Assembly: GCA_963784195.1 (NCBI GenBank)
Contig: CAWARA010000032.1
Span: 124,001 to 188,000 of the forward strand
Source: CAVQAH01 sp963784195
GTDB taxonomy: Bacteria; Acidobacteriota; Vicinamibacteria; Vicinamibacterales; 2-12-FULL-66-21
DNA length: 64,000 bases
Direction: 5' to 3'
Within the stretch, counting starts at the first letter, position 1. Each line of letters opens with the position of its first letter. Below the pieces are notes generated by a model. It did no database searches and was not told the origin of the DNA. It saw only the letters and a program-made list of their open reading frames with translations. Below are positions 9,523 to 18,977 of this stretch, piece by piece. Both the position numbers and the translations under genes were made by a program.

Positions 9523-9542
9523 CGCGCGACTTTAGTCGCGCG
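9523..9542. terminator. Bidirectional terminator-like hairpin
   Basis: Perfect 8-bp stem CGCGCGAC / GTCGCGCG with a TTTA loop directly after the phosphatase stop codon and ahead of the convergent prolyl oligopeptidase stop. A third copy of GTCGCGCG follows at about 9553-9560. There is no clear T run, so intrinsic termination is not certain. Confidence 0.5.
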
Positions 9543-9571
9543 TCGACGTTCAGTCGCGCGTCACAGTCCCC

Positions 9572-11722
9572 TCATTTCTTGATCGTCATGTTCATCTGCG
9601 CCGACGTGAACGCCCACTGGTCGGCGAGCTCGGCGATGCGCTTGTCGGTCGGCCTGTACCCATGCGACCCGCTCGTTTCCACACGGATCAAGACAGGCCT
9701 GTCGCAGCCCTGCGCCACCTGCAGCGCCGCGGTGAATTTGAACGAGTGACTCGGCACGACGCGATCGTCATGATCGGCGGTGGTCACAAGCGTCGCCGGG
9801 TAGCACGTACCGGGCTTCAGGTTGTGCAACGGCGAGTACTTGATCAGAAACGCGAACTGCTTCGGATCCGACGACGAGCCGTACTCGGTGACCCAGGCTT
9901 TGCCGCCGGTGAATCGATCGTAACGAAGCATGTCCATCACGCCCACCGCGGGTAACGCGACGGCGAAGAGATCGGGACGTTGTTCCATCACGGCACCGAC
10001 AAGTAATCCGCCGTTCGATCCTCCCAGCATCGCGAGCCTGGCGGGCGACGTGTACTTCTCCTTGACGAGATACTCGGCGACCGCGATGAAATCGTCGAAG
10101 ACGTTCTGCTTCTTTTCCAGCATCCCGGCCTTGTGCCAGGCCTCGCCGTACTCTGCGCCGCCTCGCATGTTGGCCGATACGAAGACACCTCCCTGCTCGA
10201 GCCAGGCGGGAACGTCGGCTCGATAGGTCGGGACGGTACTTGCCGAGAATCCACCGTAGCCATACATCATGGTGGGATTGCTGCCGTCACGCGGCAGGTC
10301 TTTGCGCGAGGTCATGAAGAACGGCACTTTCGTGCCATCCTTGGACGGGGCGAAGAGTTGCTTCGTCTCGAACTGGCTGACGTCGATGGGCGACTTCGGA
10401 GCCTCGAACGGCGTCGATTTCCCTGCCTTCGGATCGTAGGCGAACACCGTCGCCGGATAGAGCGGCGACGTGAAGATGTACCAGATCGTCGGTGAATCTT
10501 CACGACCGGCGAGGCCGGCCAGCACTCCTGTCGACGGCAGCGCGATCTCGCCGAGGCCCGCGCCCTGGAGATCGAACATCGAGACGTGACTCTGCACGTC
10601 AACGAGGTATTCGGCAACGATCCGGCCTCCGATCAGCGCGACGCTTTCCATCGCCTCCTTTCGCTCGGGCACGACCGTCTTCCACTCGGACGGCTCAGGC
10701 TTCAGGGTATCGACCGCGATGACCTTCCGGTTCGGCGCCTGCTGGTCGGTCCGCAGGTACAGGACCGAGCCAACGTTCCCGATTGGCGAGAACTCCGCAC
10801 CATCCGTCTCGACGATCGGCTTGACGGGAGCGGCCAGGTCCGGTTTTTTGGGATCGCCGAGATCGGCCATGTAGAGGCGATTGCTGTTGCTCGAGCCTTC
10901 GCTCAGCGAAATGAGCAGGTACCGCCCATCCTCCGTGAGGCCACCAGACACGAACCAGGTCGGCAAGTCCTTGCGTGCGTAAATCAGTCGATCCTCGGAC
11001 TGCGCGGTCCCGAGCCGGTGGTAGTACATCGCGTGGCCCGACAGCGCAGCCTGAAGCACCTGCCCCTTCGGCGGCTCGGGATAGCGTGAATAGAAGAAGC
11101 CCTGCCCGTCTTTCGTCCACGACAATCCGGAAAAACGCATCCACTGCACAGCGTCCGGCAGATCCTTCCCCGTTTTCAGGTCTTTGACATGCACGGTCTG
11201 CCAGTCGGCGCCGCCTTCAGCGGTGGTGTAGGCGAGATGGCGCGCGTCGGGCGACGGGGCAAACGCCGATAACGAGGTGGCACCGTCCGGCCACAGGACG
11301 TTCGGATCGATCAACAACTGCGGTTTCGCATCCGCACTGGCACGCATGAAGATCGGCGACTGTTTCTCGAGCCCGCTGTTCTGGCGGTAGAAGAGCATTC
11401 CCGCTTCGGCGGTGGGGATCGTCGTTTTCGGAAAGTCCCAGAGGACGCTGATCCGCTCCTTGAAGTGGTCGCGCGACGGCAGGCTGGCAAGATAGCGATT
11501 CGTCAGCGCATTCTGCGCGGCGACCCACGCGCTCACGTCCTCGGAATCCAAATCCTCCATCCATCGGTACGGATCCGTGACCTTCGTGCCGTGGTAGTCG
11601 TCGACCACATCGCCTTTCTTGGCCGATGGGTACTGCAGCGTCTGGCGTTGTGCGTCGACGACGATGGCTGCGCTGAGTGCCGCGCAAAAGCCGAGAATCC
11701 AGATCGCACGCGAATGCTTCAT
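9572..11722 (-). CDS. Prolyl oligopeptidase family serine peptidase (S9A)
   Basis: 716 residues with an N-terminal signal peptide (about 1-24, ending VVDAQ), so probably periplasmic or secreted. The N-terminal third starts with the conserved DDYHGTKVTDPYRWMED segment, followed by a seven-bladed propeller. The C-terminal alpha/beta-hydrolase has the nucleophile Ser569 in GGSNGG, the catalytic Asp in ADHDDRVVP (652 or 653) and His687 in SGSHGY. The family cleaves short peptides after proline. Length matches family S9A. Its start overlaps the stop of the upstream DUF6714-like gene by 4 bases, so the two are probably cotranscribed. Confidence 0.95.
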   Translation of the reverse strand: MKHSRAIWILGFCAALSAAIVVDAQRQTLQYPSAKKGDVVDDYHGTKVTDPYRWMEDLDSEDVSAWVAAQNALTNRYLASLPSRDHFKERISVLWDFPKTTIPTAEAGMLFYRQNSGLEKQSPIFMRASADAKPQLLIDPNVLWPDGATSLSAFAPSPDARHLAYTTAEGGADWQTVHVKDLKTGKDLPDAVQWMRFSGLSWTKDGQGFFYSRYPEPPKGQVLQAALSGHAMYYHRLGTAQSEDRLIYARKDLPTWFVSGGLTEDGRYLLISLSEGSSNSNRLYMADLGDPKKPDLAAPVKPIVETDGAEFSPIGNVGSVLYLRTDQQAPNRKVIAVDTLKPEPSEWKTVVPERKEAMESVALIGGRIVAEYLVDVQSHVSMFDLQGAGLGEIALPSTGVLAGLAGREDSPTIWYIFTSPLYPATVFAYDPKAGKSTPFEAPKSPIDVSQFETKQLFAPSKDGTKVPFFMTSRKDLPRDGSNPTMMYGYGGFSASTVPTYRADVPAWLEQGGVFVSANMRGGAEYGEAWHKAGMLEKKQNVFDDFIAVAEYLVKEKYTSPARLAMLGGSNGGLLVGAVMEQRPDLFAVALPAVGVMDMLRYDRFTGGKAWVTEYGSSSDPKQFAFLIKYSPLHNLKPGTCYPATLVTTADHDDRVVPSHSFKFTAALQVAQGCDRPVLIRVETSGSHGYRPTDKRIAELADQWAFTSAQMNMTIKK

Positions 11723-12375
11723 GGTGATTTCTCCCGCTGGAACTTACGCTCGAGGTCGGCGCTGAACTCCTGCTCTTCCTGGACCTGTGCTGCGAGTTCG
11801 GCTGCAGTAGGCGCGGCGGTGGCGCGCGTCAGCCAGAACATCGACAGCGCCGCGTCGATGTCCGGTGTTTGAACCGAATCCAGATCCCGTGCTCGCACGT
11901 GCTGAAGATAGCCGACGATGGCGGCGGATTCTTCGCGGTTGAACACCGACAGCCGGTACCGGGCGTGATCCTGCCAGGTCATCGCGCCATACCGGCGCGG
12001 GTTGAGCAACGCCGTGCCTCCTGTACGCCGGACGAACGTCCGCGTGACGCCTGGATAGGCGTACTCGCTGGTCCGGAATCCATGCGTGAGGTGAAACGTC
12101 GGATCCGCGGTTTTCAGCCGGCCGTTGAGATCGGCGATGAGGTAGGCAGGGATGAAGAAACGGAACCCTGCTTCGGAAAAGAAACTGAGTGAATCGTAGT
12201 GCGCATCGAGAAACTCCGGCTCGATTGCCCACCACTCCTCACGGCCGAAGAAGTTGCCGATCACATCGGAGGGCTCGCAGCCGTCCCGGCTGCCAATCAG
12301 GAACGCATCGCCCGGATAGCGTCCGCCGGAAAACGCCGTGCGAACGTGACTGACGAGCGCGGCCGCGTCAGACAT
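11719..12375 (-). CDS. DUF6714-like conserved hypothetical protein
   Basis: 218 residues, no signal peptide or membrane segment. The stretch around FFSEAGFRFFIPAYLIADL, preceded by EEWWAIEPEFLDAHYDSLSF, resembles the DUF6714 family, small bacterial proteins of unknown role; I know of no catalytic motif. It begins with ATG and overlaps the start of the prolyl oligopeptidase by 4 bases, suggesting translational coupling. Confidence 0.7.
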   Translation of the reverse strand: MSDAAALVSHVRTAFSGGRYPGDAFLIGSRDGCEPSDVIGNFFGREEWWAIEPEFLDAHYDSLSFFSEAGFRFFIPAYLIADLNGRLKTADPTFHLTHGFRTSEYAYPGVTRTFVRRTGGTALLNPRRYGAMTWQDHARYRLSVFNREESAAIVGYLQHVRARDLDSVQTPDIDAALSMFWLTRATAAPTAAELAAQVQEEQEFSADLERKFQREKSP

Positions 12376-12432
12376 ATCCTGACAGCATGAGCACAGGACG
12401 CGCCGCAGTCAAGCCATCCGAGTGTTCTCAGC

Positions 12433-12523
12433 CGTAGTTCGTAGTTCGTAGCTCGTAGCTCGTAGGGCCCCGTCGTCACTGTTCTTCGAGCGACGAGCGA
12501 CGAGCAACGAGCGACGAACCACG
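12433..12523. repeat. Long hairpin of CGTAGTT/CGTAGCT heptads
   Basis: Left arm 12433-12465 is five units of CGTAGYT. Right arm 12487-12523 is five units of the type CGACGAGC. The arms pair imperfectly, roughly four of every five positions. It lies in the 163-base gap between the first Hsp70 gene (minus, ending at 12539) and the DUF6714 gene. The unit is closely related to the array at 46488-46607. Confidence 0.8.
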
Positions 12524-12538
12524 ACGATCTGCCGTTGC

Positions 12539-15367
12539 TTACGGGACGGCAATTTCCATGTCCAGCCGCAGGCCTTCGGGAATGGAATCGCCGAAGGCAC
12601 GGGCGGACTCGGCCTCGCTCTTCGCCATGACCTGAAGCAGCGGCGCGACAGCCTCCCGGTCGAATCCCGCATCGGCCAACTGCCGGCTCGCGCGCTGACG
12701 CACCTCATCGGACACGTCGCGTGCGGCATCCCCGGTCATCGCGCCGATCTGGACGATGGCACTGGCCACGTCAGGCGTGAGCTGCTTCACGCTCAGCAAG
12801 CGCTCCATCCAGCGGGCCGCGGCGGCCGGTTGAACCGTCGAGCTCAGCGGCCCGTACAAAGGGATGCGAGCGCCGAGCCGCGAAATCGTCCAGGCCCACG
12901 CGGTGTTTCGCGGTTCGCGTGCGGCGCGGTCTACGATCTCATCGCCCAGCTTCGACCGCAGTGCAGGATCGAGCCGCTCGAGGCTTCCCAGCACCCGCCA
13001 GCCCTCGCGCTCGATCTGCGGGTTCACTCGCGGCGGCTTCCGCAACCCGATCCCGAGCTGACCGCTGACCCGTTGCGCCAACTCGCGCTGCTGTCCCGCG
13101 CTGAAGCCAGCCGCGACGCGCTGCCAGAGCACAAGCCACTCGACCTGGCACTGGATGTCTTTCGGAAACGCCAGCCCCGCCGCATACACCTTGCGCAGTT
13201 GCGAGATGCGCCAGTCGTCGAGGGTGCTCCCCATGCCCGGACGCACGCAGAATCCCGTGAGGTTGAGCCATCGGGTCTCGAACGACGGCCCCAGGCGGCG
13301 GCCCGCCTCGACGTCGAGCAGCACGTCCGCGAGTTTCCGAATCGCTGGCAATGGCCATGCGTGACGGCCGTGGCCGAGTGCGTTTTCGATCTCGCCTGTC
13401 AGCGCGTCCGGTGGCGATCCCCCACTCGTGAAAGCCGCACGGATTTTGTGCGCGGCCGCGTTCAACCGATCGTCGTCGATCACGACGTGATGGGCCTGCG
13501 CCGAATCATCCTCCGCAGCGTCGGCGTCCAGCGGATCGGCCTCGACGCCGCGAAGGTTGAACGACAGCCGCCATCGATGATCGGTGGTGACCGACTCGCA
13601 CCACAACTCGAGCGTCCCGGTCTCCGTGAAGGAGGCGCGAAGTCTGACGCCGAGTGGCACTCGTCGCGAGCGCTTTCCAAACCGGAACGCCGTGACGAGA
13701 GGTGCATGACGATGCACGTCCTCGGCAGCTCCCGCGAATTCAACAATCGCCCCCGGAGGATCGCCCCGATCGGCTGAACTGAACAGGGTAAAGGCGAGCG
13801 GCTGATTGGTCACAACCGAGAACTCGCGATCGATCGTGAAGCTCGTGCCCTCTTGCGTGCCTCTCGGCATGACGCAGACGGCCGTCGGCCCGGCGTCCGC
13901 GGCATTCGACGTCTGAACGCCGACGTAGTAGCCACGGGCGCTGCCCGCCTTGATCAACAGACGCCGCGCCGCGGCTGGATCGTGTCGAAGGCGCCCGTAG
14001 AACGCGGCGCCGATGGCCACGGCGGCCTCCGGCCTTTCGTTCTCCAGCTCCATCGGGCGCGCGCCGAACCAGGACTCGAGAGCGTCGAGCACGCGCGTTC
14101 GCGCTTTGGCCGGCGTGAAGAACCCGCCGTTGAAGAGCACGGCATCCGGCCGCCCCGCTCGCAGAAACATTGCGAGATGCTTCGTGATCGCCGGTTCGCT
14201 CTGGTACGGCAAGCCCAGCTCGCGCAGCCCGGAACGGCGATCCCTCGCCGGCCAATCGTTCGCGGCGGTGATCGGCAGGAATCCTTCGGTCAGCGCCTTC
14301 TCGACCTCCTCCCGGGTCAGCGTCGTCGTCATTCCACCCGCAACCACGCCGCGCCCGGCTCCAAGAATGGTGATCGTCTCTTCCGCGGGCGCGCCGGCAG
14401 ACAGGAGACGCTCTTTGATGGCGCTGCACTTCCGCAGCAGGATTTGACGCTGGGTCAGGCTCAACCTCGCCGATCCTGTAGCGGACAACTTCTGTTCGAC
14501 GAGCGTTGCCAGCGCGAGATCGAGATTGTCGCCACCGAGCAGGAGATGTTCGCCGATGGCGACCCGCTCGAATCGCAGATCGCCTTTCTCTTCGAACGTC
14601 CTGATCAAACTGAAGTCCGCGGTGCCGCCACCGACGTCGCAGACGAGGACGAGCGCGCCAACGCCGAGACTGCTCTGCGCCTGACGGCGGTTGCGAGCGA
14701 TCCAGGCGTAAAGCGCCGCCAGCGGCTCTTCGAGCAGGCGCAGGTTGACGAGGCCGGCCGCATGCGCGGCTTCGACGGTCAGCTCACGCGCTTCTTCATC
14801 GAACGATGCGGGTACCGTCAGGACAACCGGCTGCGACGTCAACCGCAACCGCTCGTCGTCTCGAGCGAACTCGTAGTCCCACGCGTCGCGGATGTGCGCC
14901 AGCAGCCGTGCAGACGCATCGACCGGCGACAGCCGGGGGCCGTCCTCGGTTCCCCACGGCAGCATCGGCATCGTCCGGTCCACCGAGGGATTCGCAAGCC
15001 ACGATTTCGCCGATGTCACCAGCCGGCCTGGTGCAAGCGAGCCGTGGTCGCGTGCAAACACGCCGGCAACGGCTGTCACGTCGGGATTCGATCCCCGGGG
15101 CAACTGCGACACCCAGGGCTGGGCAACGACCCCGCTCGCAATCTCTGAGTCCTGTGGGAGGTACAGAAACGATGGCAACGCAGCGTGACGGCCGATCTCG
15201 CCGGCCGCTACGAGTTGAGCGAGGTCGAGGATTCGGATGGCCTGACGGCCGCTGGGAGCGGTCCACGCCAGCGCCGAATTTGTCGTTCCCAGATCGATGC
15301 CGACGATCCTCGATGGCGTCCCCTCGACTCTGCTCGGGGCGGGACGGTCAGTCGGCGTCTCGCTCAC
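12539..15367 (-). CDS. Hsp70 family protein with C-terminal DUF3731-like domain
   Basis: 942-residue DnaK-like protein. The actin-type ATPase domain shows phosphate-1 motif IVGIDLGTTNSALAW (about 21-35) and phosphate-2 motif DVGGGTADFSLI (about 244-255). The remainder is much longer than the DnaK substrate domain. Its last roughly 250 residues, including RWLNLTGFCVRPGMG and ELAQRVSGQLG, fit the DUF3731 region known from Hsp70-like proteins encoded beside DUF2760. There is no canonical DnaK C-terminal lid or acidic tail, so this is a specialised chaperone-like ATPase rather than the housekeeping DnaK. It overlaps the end of the upstream Hsp70 paralog by 20 bases, forming a three-gene operon with it and DUF2760. 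Confidence 0.92.
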   Translation of the reverse strand: MSETPTDRPAPSRVEGTPSRIVGIDLGTTNSALAWTAPSGRQAIRILDLAQLVAAGEIGRHAALPSFLYLPQDSEIASGVVAQPWVSQLPRGSNPDVTAVAGVFARDHGSLAPGRLVTSAKSWLANPSVDRTMPMLPWGTEDGPRLSPVDASARLLAHIRDAWDYEFARDDERLRLTSQPVVLTVPASFDEEARELTVEAAHAAGLVNLRLLEEPLAALYAWIARNRRQAQSSLGVGALVLVCDVGGGTADFSLIRTFEEKGDLRFERVAIGEHLLLGGDNLDLALATLVEQKLSATGSARLSLTQRQILLRKCSAIKERLLSAGAPAEETITILGAGRGVVAGGMTTTLTREEVEKALTEGFLPITAANDWPARDRRSGLRELGLPYQSEPAITKHLAMFLRAGRPDAVLFNGGFFTPAKARTRVLDALESWFGARPMELENERPEAAVAIGAAFYGRLRHDPAAARRLLIKAGSARGYYVGVQTSNAADAGPTAVCVMPRGTQEGTSFTIDREFSVVTNQPLAFTLFSSADRGDPPGAIVEFAGAAEDVHRHAPLVTAFRFGKRSRRVPLGVRLRASFTETGTLELWCESVTTDHRWRLSFNLRGVEADPLDADAAEDDSAQAHHVVIDDDRLNAAAHKIRAAFTSGGSPPDALTGEIENALGHGRHAWPLPAIRKLADVLLDVEAGRRLGPSFETRWLNLTGFCVRPGMGSTLDDWRISQLRKVYAAGLAFPKDIQCQVEWLVLWQRVAAGFSAGQQRELAQRVSGQLGIGLRKPPRVNPQIEREGWRVLGSLERLDPALRSKLGDEIVDRAAREPRNTAWAWTISRLGARIPLYGPLSSTVQPAAAARWMERLLSVKQLTPDVASAIVQIGAMTGDAARDVSDEVRQRASRQLADAGFDREAVAPLLQVMAKSEAESARAFGDSIPEGLRLDMEIAVP

Positions 15368-17223
15368 GGATATTCAGCTCGAGTTTCCAGCGCTGATCGC
15401 GCTCGCGGCCGACACACCACAGTTCCAGCGTGCCGATCTCGGTGACATGGCTCTCGAGCGTCACCGGAATCGTGTCCAGGTCACGGCCACCGGCTCCGGC
15501 ACCTCCGGGCACGGCGGCCGGCAGTGTGACTTCGAGAGGACTGAGCTCTTCGAGGTCGTCTCCCCAGTCCTCGATCAGTGTCCCGACCGGATCGACCTTT
15601 CGAACATTCGAGCTCAGGAACCTGAACTCCGCAGGTTCGCCGACGACGAGCCCGAACTCGAGGTCCCGCAGCGAGGCCCGAGTACCTTCTTCCATGCCGA
15701 AGGGCACCACGCACAGAGCCTTCAGCGGCGCCGGCAGGCCTGGCACCGCCGGCATCGCGCTTTCGATTCCAACGTAGTAGCTTCGCGGTGCGCCGCTGCG
15801 AATCCTGACGCCTTTGCCGCGACGCGCCATCCCGTAATAGGCCGCACCGCGCGCCACCGCGTGGTCGAGGTCGGGCGCCTCCAGGACGTGTTTGGCATCG
15901 AGCGGCTTGAAACCCTCTGCCTGCAGCCACGAGCTCAACACCTCGACGATGCGGTGGCGGAGGGCGTCGGCCTTCATGACACCACCATTGAAGAGCACGT
16001 GTGTGGGACACGCCAGCCCGCTCGGCCCCCGGCGAATGGATGCGGAGCTCTCGGTCGCAAGATCCGCCTGACGCCTGAGAAATCGCGCGAGGTGCCGGCT
16101 GACTGCGGCATCGGCTGCGTAGGGCAAGCCCAGTTCCTGCAACCCCACCCGCCGCTGCCGCGCCGGCATGTCCTCGCTGCTGGCACGCGGGAAAGAATCC
16201 CTCGAGCAGCACCTGGTTCACGTCATCCAGCGTCAACGTCGTCGTGATCGTTCCGCCGATCAGCTTTGAACCCTTGCCGAGCAGCGTGACCGGCCGCTCG
16301 CGGGTCGACGGATCGTTCAGGAGTGCTTCCTTCGCCATGCGCGACTGGTGCCACAGGCCCTGAAGCTGGAAGCTGTCGACACGATGCCCCTGCGTCTCGA
16401 GCCGCTGCTGGAGCAGGCGCGCGAGCGCGAGATCCATGTTGTCGCCGCCGAGGAGAATGTGCTCGCCGACGGCAACGCGCTCCAGCGCGAGATCGCCGTC
16501 CTGTTCGGCCACGGCGATCAGGCTGAAATCGGTCGTGCCGCCGCCGACGTCGCAGACGAGAATCAAATCGCCGACACCGATCCGGCGGCGCCATTTGTCA
16601 CCCATCGCGTCGAGCCAGGCATAGAAAGCCGCCTGCGGTTCTTCGAGCAGCGTGACATTCTCGAGGCCCGCCGCTTGAGCGGCGCGCAGCGTCAGCTCAC
16701 GGGCCGCCTCGTCGAACGACGCGGGCACCGTCAGCAACACGTCCTGAGCGCTCAGGCCCTGCTCTTTCGCGCCGCGGGCAACGTCATGATCGAAGGCTGC
16801 CGCGAGATGCCGCAGATACGCCGCCGACGCGTCGACTGCCGACACGTGCGGGACCTCCGCAGGAGAGCCGAAGGGCAGGATCGGCGCCGTTCTGTTCGCG
16901 CCGCCGTACGACAACCAGGACTTCGCGCTGGCAACGACCCTCGCCGGATTCTCTGCCCCGCGCTTCCGAGCGAGCTCGCCGACGACAGTCGACGGCTTCT
17001 TGTCCCAGGGCAAGGCCAGGCTGCCCTTCGGAAAATCGAGCTCACCCGGTAAGTAGAGAAAGGATGGCAGCAGCGTCTGCCGCGCGGGCTCACCTGGGTT
17101 GACCAGCTGGGTCACGTCCTGTACCTGAACCTGAGGACGTTCCTCGGAGAGCGACGTGTCTACCCACGCCAGCGCGGAGTTCGTGGTGCCGAGATCGATG
17201 CCGACGACGAAGCGGTTGTTCAC
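15348..17223 (-). CDS. Second Hsp70 family protein (frameshifted)
   Basis: Paralog of the downstream Hsp70, about 624 residues once repaired. GTG at 17223 is preferred as start: it lies 4 bases after the DUF2760 stop and leads straight into NNRFVVGIDLGTTNSALAW. Phosphate motif 2 is CDVGGGTTDFSLI. The frame breaks near 16189-16191. Upstream it reads LLEGFFPACQQ; downstream another frame reads ASSEDMPARQRRVGLQELG. Deleting one base of the CCC run gives GFFPRASSEDMPAR, which matches GFLPITAANDWPAR at the same place in the paralog, so the original frame is clear. The span is 3n+1. It ends with the domain around IGTLELWCVGRERDQRW, also found in the paralog, and lacks the DUF3731 extension. Confidence 0.88.
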
Positions 17224-17227
17224 GGCG

Positions 17228-17752
17228 TTACGAAACTTCGACTTCAGCCGGTGCCAGGATGGTGCGTCCGGCTGCGGCGAGTGGCGGCAGATCCACGCGG
17301 GTCGCGCGCCAGCCGCGGTGACGAAGCACACCGCGGTACGGCGGCGCGCCTGCGACGCTGCCCACGACTTTGACGCTCGATGGATCGGCGGTGCGATCGA
17401 CGGTCACCGTCTGTCCCTCCTCGTCGTCGAGGACGGACTCGAGCGCGACGTATCGGGTCAGCGCCTTGCGGCAACCCGCATGGACGTCCCGCGCGGCCGC
17501 ACCGATCTGCGCGTCCTGGTAAGCGGCGAGATCTTCCATCAGGAAATCGACGAGACGGCCATCCCGCTGCAGGATCGCGAGCATCTGAAGCGCACGATCG
17601 GTGGACTCGGGCGCAACCGGTGCCGGCGCCTTCTCAGGCTCGGGCTCCGCCTTCCCTAACGCGGATGCGACGTCATCGGGAATGCGGCTGTGGTCGAGAA
17701 TCGAGAAAAACGTGCGAAACGCGAATTTCAAACGGCGGCCGTACCAGATCAT
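17228..17752 (-). CDS. DUF2760 domain-containing protein
   Basis: 174 residues beginning IWYGRRLKFAFRTFFSIL, the characteristic DUF2760 N-terminus, then a linker rich in Glu, Pro and Ala and a C-terminal part ending TILAPAEVEVS. No enzyme motif is visible. DUF2760 is recurrently encoded directly upstream of DnaK-like genes in bacteria, as here, so it is probably a dedicated partner of the two Hsp70s. First gene of the operon; the 134-base gap upstream (17753-17886) holds nothing obvious beyond the presumed promoter. Confidence 0.85.
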   Translation of the reverse strand: MIWYGRRLKFAFRTFFSILDHSRIPDDVASALGKAEPEPEKAPAPVAPESTDRALQMLAILQRDGRLVDFLMEDLAAYQDAQIGAAARDVHAGCRKALTRYVALESVLDDEEGQTVTVDRTADPSSVKVVGSVAGAPPYRGVLRHRGWRATRVDLPPLAAAGRTILAPAEVEVS

Positions 17753-17886
17753 TGGATCGATTCTATCCCGTCAGCCACCCGGCTAGCTGATGTATGGATC
17801 GGGTTCGAATGTCACGGGACGCGAATTACGCGAGATTCGGGTGAATTCCGCCATTCCGCGTTGATCCGCGTCCCGTCCTTTGCCGA

Positions 17887-18861
17887 TCACGCACCGACCG
17901 TGCTGCCTTTGAGATACCGATCGGCGCGCCCCTTCATCCGATCGAGAAACGCCGCGTAGCGCTTGACAGGTTCCACGAACCCGATCTCCGGAAGTATCTG
18001 CGCGAAGTAGGTGCCCCAGTCGGGCCGACGGCCGTCAACGTCGCATATCCCGTAGTCACGCGCGACTTCCCACGAGCTCAGGATGTCGCCGGATCGCGCC
18101 ATGACATTCGGATCTGCGGCAAGCGCGGCGACGGCGCGGCCGAGGAACATCGGCGTTTCCGACTCGAGGAAGTGCTTGTCCTTCCTGCCGCCGTCGCGCC
18201 AGTTCTCTTCCGTCACGCCAAAATGCTGCAGCATGCTCTCCGAGCGAAGAAAGCCCGGCGTGATGGCGATCGCCGCCACGCCGTGCTGGTGGAGCTCCCC
18301 GGCCATCGCCACGGCGAACGCCTTGAGCGAGGACTTGACGACGCCGGAGACGGCGTTGCCGGCACCGAAGAGCATGTCGCCTTCGGTCACCTCGACGATC
18401 AATCCGCGCTTCTGCTTGATCATGAGCGGCGCGGCATGCTTGGCGGTCATCAGGTGCGAGACCAGGCTCTGGGTGAGCGCGACGCTGGCGTTCTGCAGAT
18501 CCGTCTTCCAGAACGTCGTCCATCCACCGAGCAGCGGATCCTCGCCGGCGATGCTGCTCACGAGCAGATCGAGGCGCTTGCGCTCGCGCTGAACCCGCTG
18601 GAAGAGTGCGCGCACCTCCGCCTCGATCGTGTGATCGACGCGGACCGCGATGCCGGTGCCGCCGGCTGCGGTCACCATGTCCGCGGTCTCCTCGATCGTC
18701 TCGGGACGTTTGTAAGGGGACGGATTCCCGCGCACGCTGCGGCCCGTGCAGTAGACCGTCGCCCCGGCCTCCCCGAGCGCCCGCGCAATTCCCCGTCCCG
18801 CTCCACGCGTCGCGCCAGCGACGACCGCGACCTGGTCCATCAGCGGCTTGCGATCGGTCAT
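17887..18861 (-). CDS. SDR family oxidoreductase with altered active site
   Basis: 324-residue short-chain dehydrogenase/reductase. The dinucleotide-binding motif is AGATRGAGRGIARALGEAG near residue 15, with TGRS after strand 2. It resembles the long DHRS1-like group. Where that group has the catalytic YxxxK, the sequence reads AVSGVVKSSLKAF, so Lys is kept but Tyr appears to be Ser. It may be catalytically impaired or use an altered mechanism; an alignment would settle this. It is divergent from a TetR-family gene with operator-like palindromes between them, so it is the likely regulated target. Confidence 0.88.
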   Translation of the reverse strand: MTDRKPLMDQVAVVAGATRGAGRGIARALGEAGATVYCTGRSVRGNPSPYKRPETIEETADMVTAAGGTGIAVRVDHTIEAEVRALFQRVQRERKRLDLLVSSIAGEDPLLGGWTTFWKTDLQNASVALTQSLVSHLMTAKHAAPLMIKQKRGLIVEVTEGDMLFGAGNAVSGVVKSSLKAFAVAMAGELHQHGVAAIAITPGFLRSESMLQHFGVTEENWRDGGRKDKHFLESETPMFLGRAVAALAADPNVMARSGDILSSWEVARDYGICDVDGRRPDWGTYFAQILPEIGFVEPVKRYAAFLDRMKGRADRYLKGSTVGA

Positions 18862-18876
18862 ATGGCCCTCCCTTCA

Positions 18877-18917
18877 GCACGTCTGCACGTCTGCACGTCT
18901 CGCACGTCTGCACGTCT
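18877..18917. repeat. Tandem octamer array, unit GCACGTCT
   Basis: Five copies of GCACGTCT, with a 1-base insertion between the third and fourth. It lies in the leader of the SDR gene, between its start codon (18861) and the operator region. A related GCACGTCC array lies at 61070-61090. Confidence 0.85.
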
Positions 18918-18928
18918 AATATAAACAA

Positions 18929-18966
18929 CCGTTCATTTATCTTGCGATAAAATAAACGTTCATTTA
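18929..18966. promoter_or_regulatory. Putative TetR operators in a divergent promoter
   Basis: AT-rich stretch in a GC-rich background between SDR and TetR genes. The half-site CGTTCATTTA occurs twice (about 18930-18939 and 18957-18966). The second lies in AATAAACGTTCATT, a near-perfect palindrome around ACGT differing at one symmetric pair. TetR-family repressors commonly bind such sites between divergent genes; binding here is inferred. Confidence 0.6.
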
Positions 18967-18977
18967 CTATCTGTCAA

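Noticed and set aside
13853..15148. 431-codon open frame on the plus strand
   Set aside because: Antisense shadow of the Hsp70 gene, composition typical of a third-position-GC artefact and no recognisable domain.
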